Assembly (NCBI RefSeq): GCF_042679305.1
Contig: NZ_JBHTMP010000032.1
Location: 1-64,000, forward strand
Origin: Micromonospora_H sonneratiae
Lineage (GTDB): Bacteria; Actinomycetota; Actinomycetes; Mycobacteriales; Micromonosporaceae
Direction of reading: 5' to 3'
Length of the DNA: 64,000 nucleotides
The translations under genes were made by a program, and so were the position numbers. This document shows positions 47,239 through 55,829 of the stretch, in pieces; the first letter of the stretch is position 1, and each line of letters begins with the position of its first letter. The notes beneath the pieces were generated by a model. The model ran no database searches. It had not been told where the DNA came from and saw nothing but the letters and a program-made list of their open reading frames with translations.

Positions 47239-47471
47239 AAATGAGGCTCATGGTTTCCCACTGGCCTCACTGTGCGCAATCGTGTCCCTGAGCGCCCGCG
47301 CGCCCGGCAGCATCGCCGAAGACGACCTGCCCGGTGGCGGACGATACCGATGATCGTGAGTCGGACGGTCACGACCCCCACGGGTCGGAGCGCTCGCGGT
47401 GCGGACACGCCGACCATCCCGGCCGGCTCGGATCCGCGCCGCGTCCATGCCCCCGACGAAGGGACCACTTC

Positions 47472-48131
47472 GTGAGTCGGCTGTGGAGCCGGTACGGTAT
47501 CCGGACGCTGGCCATCGCCCTGCTGGCCGTAGGTGTCGCTGGCGGCTACTACCTCGGTGAAGACCGGGAAGCCCAGCAGCAAGGCATTGATGCACAACTG
47601 GCCGCGAACGTCGACCGCGCCGAACTCGACTACCAGCGGGATCGGCAGGCCGTCTACCAGGCGGCCATCGTACGGAAGCGGGCGGCCGAGCACGAGGCCG
47701 CGGTCAAGGCGGCCGAGGCGGCGAAGGCGGCGGCCGAGCGCGCCCGCAAGGCCGAGGCGGCGGCGGCCACTCGCAAGAAGGAGCGCGAGGAGGCCGTCAA
47801 GCCCTACACCGGGCCGATCCCCGCCTCGTGCAACGAGTACAGCGGCAACCGGCAGATCGGTTGCGCCCTGCTGCTCGACGCGGGCTTCGGGCTCGACCAG
47901 ATGCCCTGTCTGGACAAGCTCTGGACCAAGGAGAGCGGCTGGAACGTCAAGGCCAAGAACTCCAGCAGCGGCGCGTACGGCATTCCGCAGGCGCTGCCCG
48001 GTGACAAGATGGGCCCCGGCTGGCAGAACAGCGCCGAGGTCCAGATCAGGTGGGGACTGGGCTACATCAAGGCGCGGTACGACACGCCCTGTGGTGCCTG
48101 GTCGTACTTCCAGGCCAAGGGCTACTACTAA
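47472..48131 (+). CDS. Secreted lytic transglycosylase-like protein (SLT/Rpf-type C-terminal domain)
   Basis: GTG 47472 follows GAAGGGA. The 219-aa protein has a TM/signal-anchor helix (about 9-26) and an Ala/Lys/Glu-rich coiled coil (about 60-115, AAVKAAEAAKAAAERARKAEA). Its C-terminal domain carries CLDKLWTKESGWNVKAKNSSSGAYGIPQALPGDKM, the lysozyme-like glutamate and SSGAYGIPQ motif of soluble transglycosylase domains. It probably cleaves peptidoglycan at the cell surface. A Cys-rich region (SCNEYSGNRQIGCALLL) precedes it. Its upstream palindromes may mediate CRP-type control. Confidence 0.85.
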   Translation: MSRLWSRYGIRTLAIALLAVGVAGGYYLGEDREAQQQGIDAQLAANVDRAELDYQRDRQAVYQAAIVRKRAAEHEAAVKAAEAAKAAAERARKAEAAAATRKKEREEAVKPYTGPIPASCNEYSGNRQIGCALLLDAGFGLDQMPCLDKLWTKESGWNVKAKNSSSGAYGIPQALPGDKMGPGWQNSAEVQIRWGLGYIKARYDTPCGAWSYFQAKGYY

Positions 48132-48162
48132 ACGAACCGCCAGTACCAGCACGAAAACCGCA

Positions 48163-48195
48163 AAAGGGGTACGGATCTGGGGTCCGTACCCCTTT
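48163..48195. terminator. Intrinsic terminator after transglycosylase gene
   Basis: AAAGGGGTACGGA (48163-48175) pairs with TCCGTACCCCTTT (48183-48195) around a 7-nt loop. Confidence 0.85.
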
Positions 48196-48352
48196 GAGGT
48201 TTCCAGTGGGCCCTCGTGGGGCCGCTGGCCTTCGCTGTCTGCCGGATGCTGTCGACCTGGTCGACGTGGCCAACTGGTTCGCTGGTGCGCACCCGGCCGA
48301 GTGAACTTCACGAAGGGTGGAGTGGCGGTAGCTCACGATAGCTGATAGCTAC

Positions 48353-49018
48353 TTGTGGGTGACATCCGACCTCTCCGCCCGGGGCGGCGACCCGAACCGG
48401 TTCGGCACGGACGCGTTCTACGCCGCACTCGGTCGGGCCTTCGTGGCCATGTGTGCGATCGTGCCGTTGCTCTTCGTGATCGAGGCGGTGGACGTCTGGC
48501 TGGCCGCCGGGTTCGACACGATGGCGGGCATCATTCCGCGCCGCATCGCGGGCCTCGACGGCATCTTCTTCAGTCCGTTCCTGCACCACGGATTCGACCA
48601 CCTCTACAGCAACAGCGTGCCGTTGATCCTGCTCGGCACCTTCGTGCTGGCCGCCGGGGCCCGCCGGTTCGTCTACTCCACCCTGGTGATCGTGTTCGTC
48701 AGCGGCCTCGGCGTCTGGATCACCGGCTCGCCGAACTCGGTCGTGGTGGGGGCCAGCGGGGTCGTCTTCGGCTACCTCGGACTGCTCTTCGCCCGGGGGA
48801 TCGTGGAACGCAGCTGGTGGAACCTGGGCGTGGTGCTGCTGGTGGGCCTGCTCTACGGCTGGCAGTTGATCGGCATTCTGCCCACCGACGAGCAGATCTC
48901 CTGGCAGGGGCACCTGTTCGGGCTGCTCGGCGGAGTCGTCTCGGCGGTGCTCTTCCGCCGTCGTCGACCACGTAACGACGATCCGTACCGGTCCGAACCG
49001 ACGTTGACCCTGCCCTGA
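48353..49018 (+). CDS. Rhomboid family intramembrane serine protease
   Basis: The 221-aa protein has six TM helices. It carries the catalytic Ser in VVGASGVVFGYLGLL, the His in WQGHLFGLLGGV, and HHGFDHLYSNSVPLILLG with the conserved His/Asn. TTG 48353 or GTG 48359 may be the start. Rhomboids cleave membrane-bound substrates. The physiological target is unknown. Confidence 0.9.
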   Translation: MWVTSDLSARGGDPNRFGTDAFYAALGRAFVAMCAIVPLLFVIEAVDVWLAAGFDTMAGIIPRRIAGLDGIFFSPFLHHGFDHLYSNSVPLILLGTFVLAAGARRFVYSTLVIVFVSGLGVWITGSPNSVVVGASGVVFGYLGLLFARGIVERSWWNLGVVLLVGLLYGWQLIGILPTDEQISWQGHLFGLLGGVVSAVLFRRRRPRNDDPYRSEPTLTLP

Positions 49019-49153
49019 ACGTATCCGCCCGGCGGTGAACCCGTCGTTCCCGTCCCGACCGGACACCGGCTGTGTCTTGCCGCGCTCCCCGGACCACGCC
49101 TACCGTCGAATACAGCAGGAGATGCCCCGTAGGCGGAAAGCGACGGTGAGCAC

Positions 49154-50122
49154 ATGCGTGAGGTCGACGTCGCCATCATCGGAGCCGGCCCGGCCGGCCT
49201 GTTCGCGGCGTACTACGCCGGTTTCCGGGGACTCTCCGTCGCGGTGGTGGACGCCCTGCCCGAGCCGGGTGGCCAGGTCACCGCGATGTACCCGGAGAAA
49301 GCCATCTTCGACGTCGCCGGCTTCCCGTCGATCAAGGGGCGGGACCTGGTGGCCAACCTGGTCGCCCAGGCAGCGGCGTTCGGACCGGAATACCTGCTCG
49401 GCGTACGGGCGCAGGAGCTGTCCTACCTGTCCGACCGGCCGGTGCTCACCCTCGCCGACGGCCAGCAACTGCACTGCGGCGCGGTCCTGATCACCGGCGG
49501 TCTGGGCAGCTTCACGCCGCGACCGCTGCCGGCGGCGGCCGGCTTCACCGGCCGTGGCATCGTCTTCTTCGTACCGCACCTGGCCGACCTCGCCGGGCAC
49601 GACGTGCTCATCGTCGGCGGGGGTGACTCGGCCTTCGACTGGGCCCTCGCCCTGCAACCGCTGGCCCGGTCGGTCACCCTGGTCCACCGGCGGGACCGGT
49701 TCCGGGCCCACGCCGCGACGGTGGCCCGGGTCCAGCAGCTACCGATCCGGATCGTCGTCAACGCCGAGGTGGCGAGGATCCACGGCGACGGCCTGGTCAC
49801 CGGCGCGGACCTGCTGGTCAAGGGGGGCGACGCCGAGACCGTGCCGGTGGACACCATGATCGCCGCGCTGGGGTTCACCGCCGATCTCGGGCCACTGGCC
49901 CACTGGGGGCTGACCCTGGACAAGCGGCACATCGTGGTCGACAGCACGATGGCGACCAACCTGCCCCGCGTCTTCGCCGCCGGGGACATCACCGAATACC
50001 CCGGCAAGGTCCGACTGATCGCCACCGGGTTCGGTGAGGCGGCGACGGCGGTCAACAACGCGGCCGTGATCATCGACCCGGCCGCCCACCTGTTCCCGGG
50101 CCACTCCTCCGACGTCGGGTGA
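49154..50122 (+). CDS. Ferredoxin-NADP reductase, thioredoxin-reductase-like type
   Basis: The 322-aa flavoprotein has the FAD motif AIIGAGPAGLFAAYYAGFRGLSV, the NADPH motif VLIVGGGDSAFDWAL and the C-terminal FAD contact RVFAAGDITEYPGKVRLIATGFGEAATAVNNA. It lacks the redox CxxC of thioredoxin reductases. This combination defines the YumC/TrxR-like ferredoxin/flavodoxin-NADP reductases. ATG 49154 is preceded by AAAGCGACGGTGAGCAC, a weak site. Confidence 0.9.
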   Translation: MREVDVAIIGAGPAGLFAAYYAGFRGLSVAVVDALPEPGGQVTAMYPEKAIFDVAGFPSIKGRDLVANLVAQAAAFGPEYLLGVRAQELSYLSDRPVLTLADGQQLHCGAVLITGGLGSFTPRPLPAAAGFTGRGIVFFVPHLADLAGHDVLIVGGGDSAFDWALALQPLARSVTLVHRRDRFRAHAATVARVQQLPIRIVVNAEVARIHGDGLVTGADLLVKGGDAETVPVDTMIAALGFTADLGPLAHWGLTLDKRHIVVDSTMATNLPRVFAAGDITEYPGKVRLIATGFGEAATAVNNAAVIIDPAAHLFPGHSSDVG

Positions 50123-50150
50123 GAGGAAGGGGAGCCTCCTCAACGCCTCT

Positions 50151-50190
50151 GCCGTGAACCGGACCCTTCCTGTGCCGTGAACCGGACCCT
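50151..50190. repeat. Two-copy 23-bp repeat between convergent genes
   Basis: GCCGTGAACCGGACCCT occurs at 50151-50167 and 50174-50190. Just before it is the AGGAAGGGGAGCC...CTCAACGCCT sequence, reminiscent of dispersed Micromonospora repeats. Confidence 0.75.
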
Positions 50191-50212
50191 CTTCCTGATC
50201 GCAGAGCGGGGG

Positions 50213-51178
50213 TCAGGCACGTCGTCTGGACGGAAGAACCGCGATGGCCACGGCCGCCAGTGTCAGCAGTACGCCGAGTAGCGGGTACGGCCCCGGCCGG
50301 GCACCGGCGGTGGGCGCGAGCAGGTCGATCAGCAGCGCCCCGACGACCTGCCCGGCGATGGTCGCCAGGCCGAGCAGCAGTACACCGGTGAACCGGACCA
50401 CCGCCGCCGCGACCCCGATGAAGACGATTCCGATCGGCCCGCCGAGGTAGAGCCAGGGCTCGGTGGGCAACGATCCGGCGGGCCAACCGCGTACCGCGAC
50501 GTTGATCGCGTAGCAGACCAGCAACGCCACCGTACCGGTGAGGAAGTTCACGCCGGTGGCGGTCAGGGCGTTGCCGGCGGCGACGCGTACCCGGCCGTTG
50601 ACCGCCTGCTGCCAGGCGATTCCCACGCCGGCCAACGCTGGCAGGGCGGCCAGTGCCAGCCCCGCCGGCTCGCCCAGCCGATCGGCTACCGATAGCAGGA
50701 CCGCGACTACGGTGAGCACCGCACCGGCCAGGCGGGCAGCGGTGACCGGCTGCCGACCGAGCGGACCGATGCCCGCCCGGTCGACGGCGAGACTGCTGGC
50801 CGACTGACCGGCGACCACCGCCACGGTGAACACCGCCACCCCCAGCGAGCCAACGGTCAGCCCCTGGGTGGCCACCAGGAACGCCCCGCACACGCCGCCG
50901 AGGCACTGCCACGGCCGCAGGCCGCCGCGCCGTAGCGCGGCGCGCAGCGCGACCAGACCACGTCGGCCGGCCGGGGTGGCCGGCACCACCAGGAGCAGCA
51001 CCAGCAGCCCCACACCGAACGAAACGACCGCCGCCGCGATCCCGTCGCCGAGGCGTACGCCCAGCTCACCGTTGATGCGCGACTGTACGGCCACCGCGAC
51101 TCCGGAGAGCACGGCGAGCGCGACGCCGAAGGCCCGACGGGACAGGGATGGACCCGGGGGCGTCGATGGATCGAGCAA
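50213..51178 (-). CDS. DMT superfamily transporter (DUF606-type, fused repeat)
   Basis: The 321-aa protein has ten hydrophobic helices in two homologous five-helix halves, with VAVQSRINGELGVRLGDGIAAAVVSFGVG in the first and AWQQAVNGRVRVAAGNALTATGVNFLTG in the second. This duplicated pattern matches YdcZ/DUF606 proteins. It is probably an exporter of a small metabolite. The start is 1 bp before the glpX stop on the same strand, so the two overlap or are tightly spaced. Confidence 0.85.
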   Translation of the reverse strand: MLDPSTPPGPSLSRRAFGVALAVLSGVAVAVQSRINGELGVRLGDGIAAAVVSFGVGLLVLLLVVPATPAGRRGLVALRAALRRGGLRPWQCLGGVCGAFLVATQGLTVGSLGVAVFTVAVVAGQSASSLAVDRAGIGPLGRQPVTAARLAGAVLTVVAVLLSVADRLGEPAGLALAALPALAGVGIAWQQAVNGRVRVAAGNALTATGVNFLTGTVALLVCYAINVAVRGWPAGSLPTEPWLYLGGPIGIVFIGVAAAVVRFTGVLLLGLATIAGQVVGALLIDLLAPTAGARPGPYPLLGVLLTLAAVAIAVLPSRRRA

Positions 51179-51179
51179 G

Positions 51180-52208
51180 TTATTCCTGTTCTGCCAGTGG
51201 TCTGCCGTCGAAGTCGATGGCCGAGTAGAGCGCCAGCTTCTCCAGCCGGTGGTACGAGTCGATCACCCGGATGGTGCCGCTCTTGGAGCGCATCACGATC
51301 GACTGGGTGTACGCCCCACCGGCCCGGTAGCTGACCCCGCGCAGCAGGTCGCCGGAGGTGACACCGGTGGCGACGAAGAAGCAGTTGTCCCCGGTAACCA
51401 GGTCGTCGGTGGTGAGTACGCGGTCGAGGTCGTGCCCGGCGTCCAGCGCCTTCTGCCGTTCGTCGTCGTCCTTCGGCCACAGCTTCGCCTGTAGCGACCC
51501 GCCCATGCACTTGAGCGCGCAGGCAGCGGTGATGCCCTCCGGGGTGCCGCCGATGCCCATCAGCACGTCCACGCCGGATTCGCCCCGGGCGGCCGCAATC
51601 GCGCCGGCGATGTCGCCGTCGGAGATGAACCGGATCGCCGCCCCCGCCCGGCGGATGTCCTGGACCAGGTCCTTGTGCCGGGGGCGGTCCAGGACGCAGA
51701 CCGTCACGCCGGAGACGTCGGTGCCCTTGGCCCTGGCGATCCGCCGCAGGTTCTCGGCCACTCCGACGTTGATGTCGACGGTGTCGGCGTACGCCGGGCC
51801 GACCGCCAGTTTCTCCATGTAGAAGACGGCACTCGGGTCGAACATCGCGCCGCGCTCGGCGACCGCCAACACGGCGAGGGCGTTCGGCATGCCCTTGCTC
51901 ATCAGCGTCGTGCCGTCGATCGGGTCGACCGCCACGTCGACCTCGGGACCGGTGCCGTCGCCGACCTCCTCGCCGTTGAACAGCATCGGCGCGTTGTCCT
52001 TCTCGCCCTCGCCGATCACCACGACGCCACGCATCGGAATCGAGTTGATCAGTTTGCGCATCGCGTCGACCGCTGCGCCGTCACCGCCTTCCTTGTCGCC
52101 CCGGCCAACCCATCGGCCTGCGGCCATGGCTGCGGCTTCGGTGACCCGTACCAGGTCGAGGGCTAGGTTGCGGTCCAGGCTCTGTGGGACCCGGGTGGTG
52201 GTGCTCAT
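51180..52208 (-). CDS. glpX: Fructose-1,6-bisphosphatase class II
   Basis: The 342-aa protein shows VIGEGEKDNAPMLFNGEEVGDGTG, DVAVDPIDGTTLMSKGMPNALAV (metal-binding Asp/Glu), DVLMGIGGTPEGITAACALKCMGG and AYTQSIVMRSKSGTIRVIDSYH. These are all typical of GlpX. It hydrolyses fructose 1,6-bisphosphate in gluconeogenesis and fits with pckG in the same window. It is divergent from a DUF4245 gene, as in mycobacteria. Confidence 0.96.
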   Translation of the reverse strand: MSTTTRVPQSLDRNLALDLVRVTEAAAMAAGRWVGRGDKEGGDGAAVDAMRKLINSIPMRGVVVIGEGEKDNAPMLFNGEEVGDGTGPEVDVAVDPIDGTTLMSKGMPNALAVLAVAERGAMFDPSAVFYMEKLAVGPAYADTVDINVGVAENLRRIARAKGTDVSGVTVCVLDRPRHKDLVQDIRRAGAAIRFISDGDIAGAIAAARGESGVDVLMGIGGTPEGITAACALKCMGGSLQAKLWPKDDDERQKALDAGHDLDRVLTTDDLVTGDNCFFVATGVTSGDLLRGVSYRAGGAYTQSIVMRSKSGTIRVIDSYHRLEKLALYSAIDFDGRPLAEQE

Positions 52209-52373
52209 GACGGCTCCTCCTCGCGGCGTTGCGGGGTGGACCGGCGAGTTGCGGCGTCCGCCGATGCCGCCGCCGGCTTTGGAAGGAATCCTGACACGGT
52301 GGCCAAGTTAACGCTGGTTCGGGGCACGGGTGGTCCGGATCGCGGCAACGAGCCAAGCTGCGAAGATGGGTAC

Positions 52374-52952
52374 GTGGACCTCGCCCAGCCTGCCGGCCGT
52401 ACCCAGGATGACCAGACCGTCGACGCTTCCGCAGTCGATTCGCGGCGTTCGCAGCGGTCGGCCAAGGACATGGCCATCTCGATGCTCGTGCTACTCGTCC
52501 CGATCGCGCTGCTGCTCGGCTTCTACCGGGTGTTCCTCGGTGGTGACCAACCGGTGGTGGTCGATCCGGCACCGGCCATCGCCCAGGCCAGGTCCGCGAA
52601 CGCCTTCCCGGTCGTGGAGCCGACCGGGCTCGGCTCCGAATGGCGTACGGTCAGCGCCAGCTTCCGGCGGGCCGACGACGGTGCGACGTTGCGCATCGGC
52701 TACCTCAGCCCCGACGGCAGGGGAGTGCAGCTGGTGCAGAGCAACGTGCCGGCCGAGCGGCTGATCCCGACGGAACTGGCCGCCAGCGGCCAGGCACAGG
52801 GCGCGGTCGAGTTGGCCGGGCGGAGCTGGCAGCGCTATCCGGCGAGGTCCGGTGAACGCGCCCTCGTCCTGCTGGAACCGACCCGGACGGTGATCGTGGT
52901 CGGGGCTGCCCCGGAGTCCGAACTCCATGATCTGGCCCGTTCGCTCGCTTGA
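52374..52952 (+). CDS. DUF4245 membrane-anchored protein
   Basis: GTG 52374 (VDLAQPAGRTQDDQTVD) is preferred to the frame start at 52236, which crosses the divergent promoter region. The 192-aa protein has a cytoplasmic N-terminus, one TM helix (ISMLVLLVPIALLLGFYRVFL), and an external domain beginning FPVVEPTGLGSEWRTVSASFRRADDGATLRIGYLSPDG. DUF4245 genes are commonly next to glpX in Actinobacteria. Function unknown. Confidence 0.88.
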   Translation: MDLAQPAGRTQDDQTVDASAVDSRRSQRSAKDMAISMLVLLVPIALLLGFYRVFLGGDQPVVVDPAPAIAQARSANAFPVVEPTGLGSEWRTVSASFRRADDGATLRIGYLSPDGRGVQLVQSNVPAERLIPTELAASGQAQGAVELAGRSWQRYPARSGERALVLLEPTRTVIVVGAAPESELHDLARSLA

Positions 52953-53116
52953 TCGTTGGTCCGGTCCGACCGTCGCCGCTGAGCGGTTGGCGAATGGTGA
53001 TGACGATTGCCGCATTCGCCGCTTTTGATGCGAATATTGACGAGGTGGACCACTCGCGAGGTGTAATACCGGGCGCGCTTGTCGTACGGGGTCGGTAAGC
53101 TGCCCCGGTCCTTGCC

Positions 53117-53138
53117 TCTGATGGTGCCTACCGTCAGA
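53117..53138. promoter_or_regulatory. Inverted repeat upstream of lipoprotein gene
   Basis: TCTGATGGT and ACCGTCAGA form an inverted repeat with one mismatch and a 4-nt spacer, 27 bp before the GTG start. It could be an operator for a repressor. Confidence 0.4.
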
Positions 53139-53165
53139 CAAACTTAATCCTGGAGTTGACCTTCC

Positions 53166-53978
53166 GTGAACATTCGACGGTGGACCGTTGCGGGTCTCGT
53201 CGCTGTATCTCTTCTTACCCCCGGGCTGACCGCCTGTGGACCTGCGGATGACGCACCGACCACCAAGTCGGAGGCGCCCGCCATCCCCGCGGACCCCAAG
53301 GAGGCGCTGCTGGCCTCCACCAAGGAGATCGCCAAGGGGAACTTCGCGTTCGCCATCAAGAGCAACGGAACTGACGGCGAGGGCGTGGTGCACATGGCCA
53401 GCCGTAGCGCCCGGTTGACGATGAAGGCGGGCGACGCGTCGAGCGAGTTCTCGATGGAGATGGAGCTCATCTACGTCGAGCCGGACAGCTGGGTGAAGGT
53501 CAAGATCGGCGGGGCGATGGCCCAGATGCCGGGCATGGAGAAGCTGAACTCCGGCAAGTACCTGCACCTCGACCAGTCCAAGATCAAGGACATCGAGGAC
53601 CTGCAGTTCGACTTCGCTGACGTCGACCCGGCCGGTGCGGAACTGCTGACCAAGGCGATCATCGACGTCCAGAAGACCGGTGAGGGCACCTACAGCGGCA
53701 CCCTCGACCTGTCGAAGGCATCCGAGTCGGGTCTGAGCGACGAAGAGGTGCTCAAGGCGCTCGGCGCCAAGGCCAACTCGCTGCCGTTCACGGCGAAGCT
53801 CGACACGCAGGGCCGGCTGGTCGAACTGGCCATCAAGATTCCGGCGTCCGGCGAGATCAAGGAGCAGGAGCTGACGGTCACCTACTCCAACTACGGCACG
53901 GCCACCGCACCGCAGAAGCCGGCGGCCAGCGACGTCGAAGAGGCGCCGGCCGAGATGTACGAGATGTTCAAGGGATAA
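53166..53978 (+). CDS. Secreted lipoprotein (LppX/LprG-like)
   Basis: GTG 53166 begins a 270-aa protein with a lipobox (SLLTPGLTACGP, Cys at about 24) and an LppX-like beta-rich domain. The domain includes KEIAKGNFAFAIKSNGTDGEGVVHMASRSARLTMKAG, WVKVKIGGAMAQMPGMEKLNSGKYLHLDQ and TYSGTLDLSKA. Such lipoproteins bind or shuttle lipids across the cell envelope in Actinobacteria. It is monocistronic, with an intrinsic terminator downstream. Confidence 0.82.
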   Translation: MNIRRWTVAGLVAVSLLTPGLTACGPADDAPTTKSEAPAIPADPKEALLASTKEIAKGNFAFAIKSNGTDGEGVVHMASRSARLTMKAGDASSEFSMEMELIYVEPDSWVKVKIGGAMAQMPGMEKLNSGKYLHLDQSKIKDIEDLQFDFADVDPAGAELLTKAIIDVQKTGEGTYSGTLDLSKASESGLSDEEVLKALGAKANSLPFTAKLDTQGRLVELAIKIPASGEIKEQELTVTYSNYGTATAPQKPAASDVEEAPAEMYEMFKG

Positions 53979-54018
53979 GTCCCCCTTCTTTCCGAGGGGA
54001 AAGAACCCGCAGTACGAC

Positions 54019-54055
54019 GTGAGGGCGGTCCACTGGACCGCCCTCACGGCTTTTT
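54019..54055 (+). terminator. Canonical intrinsic terminator with T-run after lipoprotein gene
   Basis: GTGAGGGCGGTCC (54019-54031) pairs with GGACCGCCCTCAC (54035-54047) with a 3-nt loop, followed by GGCTTTTT. Confidence 0.95.
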
Positions 54056-54200
54056 GACAGCCGCTCTTCTGGTTGCCGACCGCTGGGCGGTGTCGATTTC
54101 GTCACTCGCTCGATTTCGTCACTTGATCGGCTGGACGAAAGTTGGTGCCCGGCCGGTCTGCCGGATCAGCCCAATTTCTCGGGTCAGCCCGGTTCCCGGG

Positions 54201-54431
54201 TCAGCCGGTCTCGCGGGCCTGCCGGGCGGCGTCGATGCGTTCCCGGGCACCGTCCAGCCAGTGCTGGCAAATCTCGGCAAGCCGTTCGCCCCGCTCCCAG
54301 AGTGCCAGCGACTCCTCCAGGGAGGTCCCGCCGGCCTCCAGCCGTTCGACCACCGACGCCAGTTCGGCGCGGGCCTGCTCGTAGCTCGGCCGCTCGTCCG
54401 GCCCGGTCGCGTTCTTCTTCTGATCAGCCAT
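54201..54431 (-). CDS. xseB: Exodeoxyribonuclease VII small subunit
   Basis: The 76-aa helical protein PSYEQARAELASVVERLEAG and SLEESLALWERGERLAEICQ matches XseB length and motif. It follows xseA on the same strand after 40 bp. The pair forms exonuclease VII, which degrades single-stranded DNA. Confidence 0.93.
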   Translation of the reverse strand: MADQKKNATGPDERPSYEQARAELASVVERLEAGGTSLEESLALWERGERLAEICQHWLDGARERIDAARQARETG

Positions 54432-54471
54432 GGCCGTCCTATCTCAGCACACAGGTTCCGGATCCGCGGGT

Positions 54472-55692
54472 TCAGCCGTCGACCGTCGCGGTCACCTCGC
54501 CCCGGGCGAACCGCAGCCGCAGCGGGTCACCGGCGGACACCTCGTCCGAAGCGCGTACCACCTGGCCGTCGGCGCGCTGCACGATGGCGTACCCCCGGTC
54601 CAGGGTTGCGGCCGGTGACAGCGCGCGGAGCCGGGCCACGGTGTGTCGCAGCTCGGTGGCGGCCGAGCCCACCCGATGGTCGAGGCAGCGGGCAGCCCGG
54701 TCCCGTAGCCCGGTCACGTCGGCGCTCCGCTGCTCGATCATCACCGTTGGCCGGGCGAGCACCGGGCGGGACCGGATGGCCTCTATCCGGTGCGACTCCC
54801 GGTCGACCAGGTTGACCACCGCCCGGTCGAGCCGCTGCCGGGCCTGCCGGATCAGCCGCAACTCCTCGGCCAGGTCGGGTACGACCCGCTTCGCGGCATC
54901 GGTCGGCGTCGAGGCGCGTACGTCCGCCACGTAGTCGATCAGCGGAGCATCCGTTTCGTGGCCGATGGCACTGATCACCGGCGTACGGCAGCCGGACACG
55001 GCCCGGCACAGCGCCTCGTCGGAGAAGGGCAGCAGGTCCTCGATGCTGCCACCGCCCCGGGCGATGATGATCACGTCGATGTTCTCGTCGGTGTCGAGCA
55101 CCTTCAGCGCATCCATGATCTGCGGTACGGCGGTCGGCCCCTGCACCGCCACGTTGACGGTCCGGAACTCCACCGCCGGCCAGCGGCGACGGGCGTTGGT
55201 CAGCACGTCCCGTTCGGCGGCCGAGGCCCGACCGGTGATCAGCCCGATCCGGTTCGGCAGGAACGGTGGCCGGCGTTTCCGGGCCCGGTCGAAGAGTCCC
55301 TCCGCGGCCAGCAGCTTCTTGAGTTTCTCCAGCCGGGCCAGCAGCTCACCGAGGCCGACCTGGCGGATCTCGTCGGCCCGCAGACTGAGCGTGCCCCGGG
55401 CCGCATAGAACTCGGGCTTGGCGTGCAGCACCACCTTTGCGCCCTCGGCGAGGGTCGGCGCACCGGCGTCGAGCACGTCCCGGTTGGTGGTGACGGTGAG
55501 GCTCAGGTCGGCCGACGAGTCGCGCAGGGTGAGGAAGACGGTGGATGCCCCCGGTCGGCGGCTGATCTGGGCCACCTGTCCCTCGACCCAGACCCAGCCC
55601 AACTTGGCGATCCAGCCACTCACCTTCTGGCTGACCACCCGGACCGGCCACGGCTCGTCGGGGCTGCTGCGCGGTACCTCCGGCTGCGTCAC
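54472..55692 (-). CDS. xseA: Exodeoxyribonuclease VII large subunit
   Basis: The 406-aa protein has an N-terminal OB fold (WVWVEGQVAQISRRPGASTVFLTLRD). Its nuclease core has IGLITGRASAAERDVLTNARRRWP, IIIARGGGSIEDLLPFSDEALCRAVSGCRTPVISAIGHETDAPLIDYVADVRASTPTDAA and a coiled-coil C-terminus. It partners XseB. The divergent gene is ispH, as in M. tuberculosis. Confidence 0.96.
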   Translation of the reverse strand: MTQPEVPRSSPDEPWPVRVVSQKVSGWIAKLGWVWVEGQVAQISRRPGASTVFLTLRDSSADLSLTVTTNRDVLDAGAPTLAEGAKVVLHAKPEFYAARGTLSLRADEIRQVGLGELLARLEKLKKLLAAEGLFDRARKRRPPFLPNRIGLITGRASAAERDVLTNARRRWPAVEFRTVNVAVQGPTAVPQIMDALKVLDTDENIDVIIIARGGGSIEDLLPFSDEALCRAVSGCRTPVISAIGHETDAPLIDYVADVRASTPTDAAKRVVPDLAEELRLIRQARQRLDRAVVNLVDRESHRIEAIRSRPVLARPTVMIEQRSADVTGLRDRAARCLDHRVGSAATELRHTVARLRALSPAATLDRGYAIVQRADGQVVRASDEVSAGDPLRLRFARGEVTATVDG

Positions 55693-55725
55693 CGGCCCAG
55701 CCTACGGCCCAAATCACCCGGGCCC

Positions 55726-55786
55726 GTTGATCAAGAGGTACGCGTCGTCCGCATGTCGCCCCGACGACGCCAGGTTCTTGATCAAC
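55726..55786. repeat. 61-bp palindromic element with GTTGATCAAGA ends, in the xseA-ispH divergent gap
   Basis: Arms GTTGATCAAGA (55726-55736) and TCTTGATCAAC (55776-55786) flank an inner stem GCGTCGTC/GACGACGC (55742-55749 and 55763-55770). It has the same ends and almost the same length as the palindrome at 27164. Confidence 0.85.
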
Positions 55787-55829
55787 AGGGCAATCGGGCG
55801 GTTCGGGCGGTGGCACGTAGACTGGGCGG

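Noticed and set aside
47120..47471. ydaO-type c-di-AMP riboswitch before the lytic transglycosylase-like gene
   Set aside because: Conserved core segments of that class were not found by eye; only simple inverted repeats are visible.
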